Of a DNA stretch of 20,677 bases, positions 7,666 through 14,776 are shown piece after piece; positions within the stretch are counted from its first letter, which is position 1; the number at the start of each line of letters is the position of its first letter. The stretch comes from WTJH01 sp049598145 (lineage in GTDB: Bacteria > Bacteroidota > Bacteroidia > Flavobacteriales > Flavobacteriaceae): NCBI GenBank assembly GCA_049598145.1, contig JBMYNJ010000022.1:1-20677 (forward strand), given 5' to 3'. Below the pieces are notes generated by a model. The model searched no databases. It saw only the letters and a list, made by a program, of their open reading frames with translations, and was not told where the DNA came from. Both the position numbers and the translations under genes were made by a program.

Positions 7666-9485
7666 TAGATTTGTTGGAGTTGAACCAGTTGAGTGTAGCG
7701 TTGGTTTAGAGCAATCAATTCTTGATGCGTTCCTTGCTCAACAATTTTCCCTTCGTGCAAAACCACAATGGTATCGGCTTTTTGAACCGTTGACAAACGG
7801 TGGGCAATCACAATCGAGGTCCGTTTTTGCATTAATTTTTCAAGAGCTTCCTGAACCAGTTTCTCAGAAGCCGTGTCTAGAGCAGAGGTTGCTTCATCCA
7901 AAATTAAAATATCCGGGTTTTTGAGCACGGCTCGTGCAATGGATAAGCGTTGCTTTTGCCCCCCGGAAAGTTTGCTACCTCCTTCGCCGATGGTTGTATC
8001 AAAGCCCTGAGGTAGTTTTTCAATAAATTCCAACGCATTCGCGATTTGGGCCGCATGGATCATTTCTTCTGGAGTTGCATCGGCTTTCCCGACCCGTAAA
8101 TTTTCAGCGACAGAGGCATTGAAGAGAATAGATTCCTGCGTGACCATCCCAATGTGTGCATACAGGCTTCTTTTTTTGATTTGAGTGATCGGAACATCAT
8201 CAATGGAAATCACTCCCGAATCCACATCATAAAAGCGATTGACCAAGTTGGCTAAGGTGGTTTTTCCACTTCCCGATTGTCCTACTAAAGCCACCATTGA
8301 GCCTTTCGGAATATCCAGACTCAAATCTTGAATAACGGGCTTTTCGCCAAAGGAAAACTCAACCTTTTTAAAAGTGATGTTTTTTTGAAATTCTTCCAAT
8401 TCTATGGCATCTGCCGCATCTTCGATTTGGTCCGGTGTATCTAATATCTCTAATATCCGCTCTGCTGCAGCGTTTCCTTTTCGAATGCTGTAAGTCGCTT
8501 TACTGATTCCTTTTGCAGGGGTTAAAATATTATAGGCCAATCCCATATATACGATAAAACTGGTTCCTGCAAGCGCACCCTCTAAGAGCACCATCCGTCC
8601 CCCAAACCACAAAAGTACTCCAATGACTCCTATGCCTAAAAATTCACTGATGGGGCTGGCCAAGTTCTGTCGATGCATCAGGTGATTCGACAGACGGAAA
8701 AAGGCTTGAGAGGTTTCTTTAAATTGTTTTTTGAACAGCTCTCCGGCATTAAAATTTTTGATGACCTTCTGCCCGTTAACTGTTTCGTCGATCAAAGACA
8801 GCATATCGGCTTGCTCCTGCTGCACTAAGGAAGACTGTTTTTTTAAATTCTTACCAATAAGAGAAATGATAAAGCCTGCAATGGGAATAAATATTAAAAC
8901 AAAAAGGGTTAAGCGCACACTAAAGCTAAACATCAAAATCACGGTAAAGAGAATGGTTAACGGCTCGCGAATCAGTAAAACCAAAATGGATAAAAAAGAA
9001 GTTTGAATTTCATAGACATCAGCAGACATTCGGGCCATTAGGTCTCCTTTGCGTTGTTCCGTAAAATAGGAAATAGGCAATTGTAAGATTTTGGCATATA
9101 AGGTATTGCGAAGGTCTTTGATTAATCCATTTCTAAAAAAGCTGATAAAAAATAGGGCCAGGTAGTTGCATAAATTTTTCAGTAGAAATAACCCTAGAAT
9201 CAATAAGATTACTGCAATTAAGGTTTGTTCCGGATTGCTAGCCGACCGAATACCCACCTGATAATTCATCCAATCCTGCAAAAAAGAATTGAGCTGAGTT
9301 ACCCCTTGATAAACTGGTTTTTGGGGAGCTGTTTCAGTTTCACCAAACAAAACCTTAAGCATCGGGATAAACGAAACAAAAGCTAAAGCACTGAAGAGGG
9401 CATAGAGGATATTAAACCAAATGTTTAAAAAAGCATACCCTTGGTATGGAAGGGCATAAACCAATATACGTTTAAAACTGTTCAT
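7665..9485 (-). CDS. MsbA-type ABC exporter (fused membrane and ATPase domains)
   Basis: A 606-residue half-transporter that would work as a homodimer in the inner membrane. Residues 1-330 hold the six-helix exporter domain; clear hydrophobic segments include about 20-45, 88-115, 165-187, 190-212 and 283-320. The ATPase domain has Walker A GQSGSGKTT (402-410), a Q-loop near 450, signature LSGGQ (506-510), Walker B ILILDE (526-531) and the H-loop histidine 562. It most resembles lipid exporters of the MsbA group, so export of a lipid or lipid-linked glycan is a reasonable inference from the glycosyltransferase and sugar mutase upstream, but drug or peptide export cannot be excluded. Its ATG directly follows the stop codon of the sugar mutase (TAA then ATG). 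Confidence 0.92.
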   Translation of the reverse strand: MNSFKRILVYALPYQGYAFLNIWFNILYALFSALAFVSFIPMLKVLFGETETAPQKPVYQGVTQLNSFLQDWMNYQVGIRSASNPEQTLIAVILLILGLFLLKNLCNYLALFFISFFRNGLIKDLRNTLYAKILQLPISYFTEQRKGDLMARMSADVYEIQTSFLSILVLLIREPLTILFTVILMFSFSVRLTLFVLIFIPIAGFIISLIGKNLKKQSSLVQQEQADMLSLIDETVNGQKVIKNFNAGELFKKQFKETSQAFFRLSNHLMHRQNLASPISEFLGIGVIGVLLWFGGRMVLLEGALAGTSFIVYMGLAYNILTPAKGISKATYSIRKGNAAAERILEILDTPDQIEDAADAIELEEFQKNITFKKVEFSFGEKPVIQDLSLDIPKGSMVALVGQSGSGKTTLANLVNRFYDVDSGVISIDDVPITQIKKRSLYAHIGMVTQESILFNASVAENLRVGKADATPEEMIHAAQIANALEFIEKLPQGFDTTIGEGGSKLSGGQKQRLSIARAVLKNPDILILDEATSALDTASEKLVQEALEKLMQKRTSIVIAHRLSTVQKADTIVVLHEGKIVEQGTHQELIALNQRYTQLVQLQQI

Positions 9486-11189
9486 TTAAATTTTAATAGC
9501 AGCAATTAGCCGATCCAAGCGGTTTTCTAATGTTTTTTCTAAGGTCTCCCAAGAGGTGTTTTTCTCCCACTTTTGCTGTACACTGCAATACAATTTTATT
9601 TTGGGTTCTGTTCCACTTGGTCGCAGGGCAATCTCTGACCCATCTGCTAAGATAAACTTCAATACATTGGCTTTGGGAAGTAAAATAGGTTCAACTGTAT
9701 TTTTCCTTAAGAATTTCTTTTGACTAGCTGCATAATCTTCAATGGCAATCACTTGTATGTCGTTTAATTTTTGAGGAGGATTTTGTCGATAGCGTTCCAT
9801 CGTCTCTAGAATGGCTTTTGCTCCTTCTTGTCCCTCTTTTTTAATGGCGATTAGACGTTCCTTATATCCACCGTATTTCTGATAACACTGAATTAAATAT
9901 TCGTAAAACGAACTTCCTTTCGCCTTTAGATCACTGGCTATTTCGCAAGCTAAGAGCGCAGCGCTAACAGCGTCTTTGTCCCTTACCTGGGTGCCGACCA
10001 GATAGCCATAGCTTTCCTCGCCCCCTCCGACGAATTTCAGATGAGGATTTCTTTCGATTTGATCTCCGATCCACTTAAAACCTGTAAGCGTTTGGATCAG
10101 TTGAACGCCATAGGCTTTGGCTAGAACGAGCATCATTGGGGTAGAAACGACGGTAGAAGCAATAAAATCTTTCTGAGATAAGGAGCGATTTTTGGCTGTT
10201 TGTTCCAAGAGATATGCGGTCATTACCACCATCGTTTGGTTGCCGTTGAGCAGTTGGTAATTTCCTTGGGTATCTGGAACAACTATCCCCAATCGATCGG
10301 CGTCAGGATCGGTTCCAAAGGCGATATCGGCTTTCAATTGTTTCGCTTTTTCAATCGCCATAGCGAGCGCCTGAGGTTCTTCGGGATTCGGTGAAGAAAC
10401 GGTTGGGAAATTGCCATTTGGTTCTTGTTGCTCCTCTACTATATGAAGTTTGGAGTAGCCTGCTTTGCTCAGTACTGCTGGAATAGCGGTACCAGAGGTT
10501 CCATGGAGCGCTGTAAACACAATATCAATATTTTCGGGGCTTTGGCTATGTCCGCCTGCATCTTCAATTACAGCTTGGTGGTAGCTGGCATCCGCAGGAG
10601 CATCAAAGTAATGGATGCGTTCGATTTGTGGCTCAAAATTTATTTCGGAATAATCGATCATTTGTATCCGATCGATCAAGGCAGCATCTACTGGAGGAAT
10701 AATCTGGCCTCCATCTTTCCAATAGACCTTAAAACCGTTGTATTCGGGAGGGTTGTGCGAGGCGGTCAAGACAATTCCGCAGTGCATTTGGTGTTTACGT
10801 ACACTAAAAGAGAGTTGCGGGGTGGGTCTTAATTCTTTAAAAAGATAAGCTTCTATCCCGTTGGCACTAATCACTTGTGCTACTTCCTTCGCTAAGGATG
10901 CACTGTTGTTTCGGCAGTCGTATGCGATAGCTATCTTGATGATTTCTTCGGGATAGCGCTCCAGGAGATAGTTGGAAAGTCCCTGAGAAGCCTTCCCCAA
11001 AGTATATCGATTGATGCGGTTGGTTCCAACCCCCATAATTCCGCGCATCCCTCCCGTTCCAAATTCCAGATCTTTGTAGAAAGCATCGGTCAATTGTTGT
11101 GGGTCTTTTTCCAATTGATGTACCGCTCTTTGTGTGGCTTGATCAAAAGGCGGTTGTTTCCAAGTATTAATTCGAGTGATTAGATCCAT
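9486..11189 (-). CDS. Phospho-sugar mutase (phosphoglucomutase/phosphomannomutase family)
   Basis: A 567-residue alpha-D-phosphohexomutase that interconverts sugar 1- and 6-phosphates through a phosphoserine. All four family motifs are visible: the phosphoserine loop TASHNPPEYNG with Ser144, the Mg-binding loop GTDPDADRLG (Asp294, Asp296, Asp298), the sugar-binding loop GGEESYG (389-395) and the phosphate-binding RPSGTEPK (523-530). The length, the GGEESYG wording and the N-terminal FGTGGMRG are closest to the phosphoglucomutase group that includes Bacillus PgcA and eukaryotic PGM2, rather than the roughly 450-residue ManB/GlmM type. One base separates its ATG from the glycosyltransferase stop codon. 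It could supply glucose 1-phosphate for nucleotide sugars used by the neighbouring glycosyltransferase; that link is inferred. Confidence 0.93.
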   Translation of the reverse strand: MDLITRINTWKQPPFDQATQRAVHQLEKDPQQLTDAFYKDLEFGTGGMRGIMGVGTNRINRYTLGKASQGLSNYLLERYPEEIIKIAIAYDCRNNSASLAKEVAQVISANGIEAYLFKELRPTPQLSFSVRKHQMHCGIVLTASHNPPEYNGFKVYWKDGGQIIPPVDAALIDRIQMIDYSEINFEPQIERIHYFDAPADASYHQAVIEDAGGHSQSPENIDIVFTALHGTSGTAIPAVLSKAGYSKLHIVEEQQEPNGNFPTVSSPNPEEPQALAMAIEKAKQLKADIAFGTDPDADRLGIVVPDTQGNYQLLNGNQTMVVMTAYLLEQTAKNRSLSQKDFIASTVVSTPMMLVLAKAYGVQLIQTLTGFKWIGDQIERNPHLKFVGGGEESYGYLVGTQVRDKDAVSAALLACEIASDLKAKGSSFYEYLIQCYQKYGGYKERLIAIKKEGQEGAKAILETMERYRQNPPQKLNDIQVIAIEDYAASQKKFLRKNTVEPILLPKANVLKFILADGSEIALRPSGTEPKIKLYCSVQQKWEKNTSWETLEKTLENRLDRLIAAIKI

Positions 11190-11190
11190 T

Positions 11191-12135
11191 TTAGGGAGTG
11201 GTTTGTCGAATTTTATATCGATTATTTTTGCTTTGCAAAGTGAGAAATAATTCTCCCAAAAAACCCGCTATAAAAAATTGAGCTCCTAAAATCATGCTGG
11301 TCAGCCCGATATAGAATTCAGGGCGTTGAGTGATTAAACGACTGCTTTGGTGAATAAATAACTTATCGATGCCGAGATAGCCCATAAACACAAATGCTGT
11401 AAAAAAAACGACAAGTCCTAGCGCTCCAAAAAAATGCATGGGGCGTTTCCCGAAAGAATGCAAAAACCAGAGCGTGAGAAGATCCAAAAACCCTTTGACG
11501 AATCGGTCGTTACCAAATTTGGTGGTGCCGTATTTTCGGGCTTGATGTTTAACGACGTGCTCTCCGATTCTTTTAAAGCCGTTGTGCGCAGCAATCACCG
11601 GGATGTATCGGTGCATTTCGCCATATACCTCAATCGATTTGATGACTTCCTGACGGTATAATTTGATTCCGCAGTTAAAATCATGCAGTTTTATTTTAGA
11701 GACTTTTCTGGCTGCCCAATTAAAAATTTTGGACGGGATATTTTTAGCCAAAACCGCATCATAACGTTTGCGTTTCCAACCGGAGACTAAGTCGAGGTCT
11801 TGCTCCACGAGTAAGGTTTTCATCGCCCCTAATTCTTCAGGCGAATCTTGTAAATCGGCGTCTAAAGTGGCAATGTATTTCCCTTGTGCAAGAGCAAATC
11901 CCGCATGCAATGCCTGTGATTTCCCATAGTTTCGTTGGAAACGAATTCCTTTGACTTGTGCATGTTTGGAAGCCAGACTTTCGATATGCTCCCAAGACGG
12001 GTCGGTGGAGCCATCGTCTACCAGAATTAATTCATAATCGCTGAAGTATTCCGGAACCGACTGGTTGATCCAGGAAAATAATTCTTCGAGAGAATCGGCC
12101 TCGTTGAGAAGCGGAACAACAATGGATAGTTCCAT
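11191..12135 (-). CDS. Family 2 glycosyltransferase with C-terminal membrane helices (DPM/GtrB/ArnC-like)
   Basis: A 314-residue GT2 enzyme. The GT-A domain starts with ELSIVVPLLNEADSLEELF, with the nucleotide-sugar aspartates in DDGSTD (40-45) and the metal-binding region DADLQD (92-97). HDFNCGIKLYR (151-161) and the QARKYGTTKF segment (198-207) are typical of polyprenyl-phosphate glycosyltransferases. Two hydrophobic helices follow (about 236-256 and 275-300), as in GtrB and ArnC. The likely reaction is transfer of a sugar to undecaprenyl phosphate on the cytoplasmic side of the inner membrane; the sugar is unknown. The open frame extends to a TTG at 12154-12156, but the ATG at 12133-12135 fits the family start. 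It is the second gene of the operon, 36 bases after the DUF4199 stop. Confidence 0.9.
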   Translation of the reverse strand: MELSIVVPLLNEADSLEELFSWINQSVPEYFSDYELILVDDGSTDPSWEHIESLASKHAQVKGIRFQRNYGKSQALHAGFALAQGKYIATLDADLQDSPEELGAMKTLLVEQDLDLVSGWKRKRYDAVLAKNIPSKIFNWAARKVSKIKLHDFNCGIKLYRQEVIKSIEVYGEMHRYIPVIAAHNGFKRIGEHVVKHQARKYGTTKFGNDRFVKGFLDLLTLWFLHSFGKRPMHFFGALGLVVFFTAFVFMGYLGIDKLFIHQSSRLITQRPEFYIGLTSMILGAQFFIAGFLGELFLTLQSKNNRYKIRQTTP

Positions 12136-12171
12136 AGACTGGGAATTCTCCAGCAAAACTACCGAAAATTC

Positions 12172-12693
12172 CTATTCCGGTTGGGATTTTTTTACGATTA
12201 GTCCAGTAATTAAAGAGATGATAAACCCGATAAAAAGGGACCAGATGATGATAAAAGTACTTCGGATTGCTGGAGTTGAAAAACGTTCCTGCATCTCTCG
12301 CGAAGCTTGTAATTGTTCCTCAGTAAGCTCCGGATTGTCGGCACGTACTTTCTCAAAAGCCAAATCCATCGCTTTTTCCATCGTATTGGGGTCCAAAACT
12401 TCAGTAATTAAGAGGCTGGTAGCGATACCGATAATTCCAGAAATCAGGGAAATTCCCATCCCTACTTTTAGAGCTTCAGGCAGGCTAATGAAGCCATCGT
12501 TAGAGTTTTTGAAGGCAATCATTCCCCAAGCTGTGAACCCGACTAAGAGGACAATGCTCACTACGGTTTGAGTAGTGCTTTGCTGGTAATGCATGTCCAA
12601 AAAGTAAAGCATGAGTGAAAAAACGAGTGTCGCAGCACCCAGGAAGCCTCCGAAAATAAGAGCTGCTTTGCCTGTTGTGAGTTGTTGATTCAT
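12172..12693 (-). CDS. DUF4199-type membrane protein
   Basis: A 173-residue protein of unknown function that resembles DUF4199 proteins, a family common in Bacteroidota. Four hydrophobic segments are visible at about 9-31, 43-61, 75-98 and 145-168, with an acidic, helix-forming stretch between the third and fourth (about 100-140, rich in Glu, Gln, Met and Arg). No catalytic motif is recognisable. The ATG is at 12691-12693, with a -7 promoter box upstream at 12730-12737. It is the first gene of the run leading to the glycosyltransferase, sugar mutase, exporter and RsmB-like enzyme; a DUF4199 gene directly before a GT2 gene is an arrangement I recall from flavobacteria, which points to a membrane role with the glycosyltransferase. 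Assignment to DUF4199 is by overall resemblance only. Confidence 0.8.
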   Translation of the reverse strand: MNQQLTTGKAALIFGGFLGAATLVFSLMLYFLDMHYQQSTTQTVVSIVLLVGFTAWGMIAFKNSNDGFISLPEALKVGMGISLISGIIGIATSLLITEVLDPNTMEKAMDLAFEKVRADNPELTEEQLQASREMQERFSTPAIRSTFIIIWSLFIGFIISLITGLIVKKSQPE

Positions 12694-12729
12694 AAGATTA
12701 AAGTTTAAATTGTGTCAAATGGTATTCTT

Positions 12730-12737
12730 CAAAAATA
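12730..12737 (-). promoter_or_regulatory. -7 box for the DUF4199-GT2-mutase-ABC-rsmB operon
   Basis: The minus strand reads TATTTTTG, an exact TANNTTTG match. A start site near 12723 gives a leader of about 30 bases to the ATG at 12693. No TTG is evident at the -33 distance. The region 12694-12802 is a divergent promoter region shared with rpmE2. Confidence 0.5.
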
Positions 12738-12775
12738 CTGTTTTTAATAATTAAGCCCTAATTAAAACTTTTTAC

Positions 12776-12783
12776 TAAATTTG
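12776..12783 (+). promoter_or_regulatory. rpmE2: -7 box for rpmE2
   Basis: TAAATTTG matches TANNTTTG exactly and lies 19 bases before the rpmE2 ATG, predicting a short leader of about 13 bases. I see no TTG at the usual -33 distance. I see no obvious zinc-uptake-regulator palindrome nearby. Confidence 0.5.
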
Positions 12784-12802
12784 CACTCCTGAAACCTAAC
12801 AG

Positions 12803-13054
12803 ATGAAAGAAGGAATCCATCCCGAAAACTATCGCCTTGTCGCATTCAAGGATATGTCTAATGATGATGTTTTCATCACTAAGTCGACCGCAAATACCAA
12901 AGAAACAATTGATGTAGACGGGGTCTCTTATCCCCTTGTCAAGCTTGAAATTTCAAGAACATCGCACCCTTATTATACTGGAAAATCTAAATTGGTTGAT
13001 ACGGCCGGACGTATTGATAAGTTTAAGAACAAATATTCCAAGTTTAAAAAATAA
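12803..13054 (+). CDS. rpmE2: Ribosomal protein L31, type B (zinc-independent)
   Basis: An 83-residue basic protein of the 50S subunit, located at the central protuberance and the bridge to the 30S head. MKEGIHPENYRLVAFKDMS, then SYPLVKLEISRTSHPYYTGK and the lysine-rich end DKFKNKYSKFKK are characteristic of L31 type B. It has no cysteine at all, so it lacks the zinc-binding cysteines of the C+ form. In some bacteria the C- form is a zinc-starvation paralogue, but Bacteroidota often carry it as the only L31; nothing here suggests zinc control. The gene stands alone, with its own -7 box and a strong terminator at 13078-13110. Confidence 0.96.
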   Translation: MKEGIHPENYRLVAFKDMSNDDVFITKSTANTKETIDVDGVSYPLVKLEISRTSHPYYTGKSKLVDTAGRIDKFKNKYSKFKK

Positions 13055-13077
13055 GAGGATTCTCAAACCATATCGCT

Positions 13078-13110
13078 CCGCCTTTGGGTTTTTCTAAGGG
13101 CGGTTTTTTT
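13078..13110 (+). terminator. Rho-independent terminator of rpmE2
   Basis: CCGCCTTT (13078-13085) pairs with AAGGGCGG (13096-13103) to form an 8-base-pair stem with one G-U pair and a 10-base loop, followed by seven T (13104-13110). The right arm and the T-run lie inside the last codons of the opposing solute-binding gene (its Asn-Arg-Pro-stop). In the opposite direction no T-run follows, so it is probably one-way. Confidence 0.85.
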
Positions 13111-14707
13111 GTTTATAGACCTTTTTAAGATGCAATAGATTAATTGGATTGGGCACCAATCCTCTAAGGTTTTTATGGGTGAATTGAATGACTTCGTCAT
13201 AATACAAGGGAACAATCGGATAGGAAGCCATAACTAAACTATCCATGGCTTTGTAGAGTTGCATGCGTATTTTTTCATCCAAAGTATTTTGAGCGCTATT
13301 GTATTGTTGATCGTAAATCTCAGATTTAAAATGGGTGTAATTGGGACCGGCTGGTGTAAAATTTGGGCTGTAAAAAAGAGAGAGGTAATTTTCGGCATCA
13401 GGATAATCGGCAATCCAACTGGCCCGAAACATTTCTAATTTTCCGGATGATTTGGCTTGACGTAAGGTAGCGGGAGGCATGAGGTCGATTTGAATATCGA
13501 TCCCAATTTTTTGAATTTCACGTTGAAGATATTCGCAAATATCTAAGTAATTCGCATCGGTTGCTAATCGAAGTCGAGGTTTATCTTGATGAATCTTTTC
13601 ATATTGGAGGACGAGGGCTCTAGCTTTTTCAGGATTATAAGTCCAACTGCGATTAGATGTTCCTCCCAACCCGGTAGGGATGATTCCCTTTTTGGCAACA
13701 GAGCCCACATTATTGCGCAAATAGCGTAACATTTTTTGGCGGTCAAACCCAATATTGATAGCTTGCCGAATTTCAGACGATTGCAGAGCAGAATTGTCCT
13801 GATCCAAATAAAAACCGATGTATTCCGTGTTTAAATAGGGCCCTTTTATAATGTTTAATCGATCTGAATATTTGGCTTTTAAGCTACCGTCAGGATTTAG
13901 TAATTCGTCTTTGTAAGAAGCGTCTAATGAATTTAAAAAATCGAGTTTCCCTTGCATAAATAAGAGAAATTCACTTTGCTTATCTTCTATAAATTGTATG
14001 GAAACAGCCTCTAAATAGGGCAGGGGTGTCCCCTTCGCATCTCGCTCAAAGTAGCGCTGATTTTTACGCAAGACTAACTTGACTTCTTCTTCCCATCTTT
14101 TCAAATAAAAAGGGCCCGTTCCGATCGGATGATTTCTGAATTCTGCTCCGAAGTGTTCGACGACTTCATAAGGTACTACACTGCAATAACGCATGCTTAA
14201 CAAGCCAAGAAAAGCAGGAAAACTGTGTTTAAGCTTAATTTGAAAGCTATAGGTGTCTAATGCTTGATAGTTTTCCACCGCATTAAGTACCCAACCCCCA
14301 GGCGATCCCACCTGAGGATCTCTAAGCCGATCGAAGCTGTAAACAAAATCGGAGGCAACCACTCGGCGTGTACGCTCAGTACCAAAATGAGGGGACTCGT
14401 GAAAAAAAACATCTTTTCTCAATTGAAAAGTGTAGGTTAGTCCGTCTGGGCTGATTTCCCAGGATTCGGCAATCTCGGGGATCACATTTAGTTGATCGTC
14501 TAATTGAACCAGCCCATTAAAGACTTGATTGATGGGCCAGATATTTCTGGGATTTCGGGCAAAGGCCGGGTCTAAAGAACTGATTCCTCCATAGACATTA
14601 TAACGGAATACCTCTCCGTGCATTTCCGTCGTTCCAGCGTTCGAACATTGTGTGAGCATCCAAAAAAAGAGCAGAGGGGCGAAACCCCAAAAAACCTTGG
14701 TAAGCAT
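13094..14707 (-). CDS. Extracytoplasmic solute-binding lipoprotein, family 5 (peptide/nickel type)
   Basis: A 537-residue protein of the SBP_bac_5 family (DppA, OppA, NikA). From the chosen ATG at 14705-14707 it starts with a short basic region and a hydrophobic segment ending in LTQC, so Cys21 is the probable lipidation site; Gln just before Cys is unusual for a lipobox. The mature part has the family hallmark near the N-terminus: SLDPAF, VFNGLVQLDDQLNVIPEIAE, then SWEISPDGLTYTFQLRKDV. The open frame extends to a TTG at 14735-14737, but a -7 box (14725-14732) overlaps this extension. No permease or ATPase genes for a peptide ABC importer are nearby, so it may serve a distant transporter or act otherwise at the envelope. 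It faces mtaB head to head and rpmE2 tail to tail. Confidence 0.9.
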   Translation of the reverse strand: MLTKVFWGFAPLLFFWMLTQCSNAGTTEMHGEVFRYNVYGGISSLDPAFARNPRNIWPINQVFNGLVQLDDQLNVIPEIAESWEISPDGLTYTFQLRKDVFFHESPHFGTERTRRVVASDFVYSFDRLRDPQVGSPGGWVLNAVENYQALDTYSFQIKLKHSFPAFLGLLSMRYCSVVPYEVVEHFGAEFRNHPIGTGPFYLKRWEEEVKLVLRKNQRYFERDAKGTPLPYLEAVSIQFIEDKQSEFLLFMQGKLDFLNSLDASYKDELLNPDGSLKAKYSDRLNIIKGPYLNTEYIGFYLDQDNSALQSSEIRQAINIGFDRQKMLRYLRNNVGSVAKKGIIPTGLGGTSNRSWTYNPEKARALVLQYEKIHQDKPRLRLATDANYLDICEYLQREIQKIGIDIQIDLMPPATLRQAKSSGKLEMFRASWIADYPDAENYLSLFYSPNFTPAGPNYTHFKSEIYDQQYNSAQNTLDEKIRMQLYKAMDSLVMASYPIVPLYYDEVIQFTHKNLRGLVPNPINLLHLKKVYKQKNRP

Positions 14708-14724
14708 AGAGTTGGTATATTTGC

Positions 14725-14732
14725 CAAAAATA
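14725..14732 (-). promoter_or_regulatory. -7 box for the solute-binding lipoprotein gene
   Basis: The minus strand reads TATTTTTG, an exact TANNTTTG match. A start near 14718 leaves about 10 bases before the ATG at 14707. Its upstream end touches the inverted repeat at 14732-14753. Confidence 0.45.
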
Positions 14733-14753
14733 TTCAAAACAATCGTTTTGAAT
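14732..14753. repeat. Perfect inverted repeat in the divergent promoter region
   Basis: ATTCAAAAC and GTTTTGAAT are exact 9-base reverse complements separated by AATC. The repeat lies between the solute-binding lipoprotein gene (start 14707, minus) and mtaB (start 14777, plus) and abuts the -7 box of the former. It has no T-run, so it is more likely an operator than a terminator. The overlapping pair of AATCGTT copies at 14741-14747 and 14751-14757 has a 10-base period. Confidence 0.5.
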
Positions 14754-14776
14754 CGTTCGAAGTCAAGTAGTTTGTC

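Noticed and set aside
7538..7924. A 128-codon plus-strand open frame spanning the rsmB/ABC junction.
   Set aside because: It is antisense to two well-supported genes and has no recognisable motif.
10425..10832. A 135-codon plus-strand open frame with many aromatic residues.
   Set aside because: It is the shadow of the phosphosugar mutase, whose catalytic loop (TASHNP) is encoded opposite.
12065..12571. A 168-codon plus-strand open frame.
   Set aside because: It is antisense to the DUF4199 gene and the start of the glycosyltransferase, both of which have clear family or membrane-protein patterns; its own sequence shows no domain.
12803..13054. A zinc-starvation system based on the cysteine-free L31.
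   Set aside because: The cysteine-free form is common as the only L31 in Bacteroidota; no zinc-regulator site or zinc transporter is nearby.
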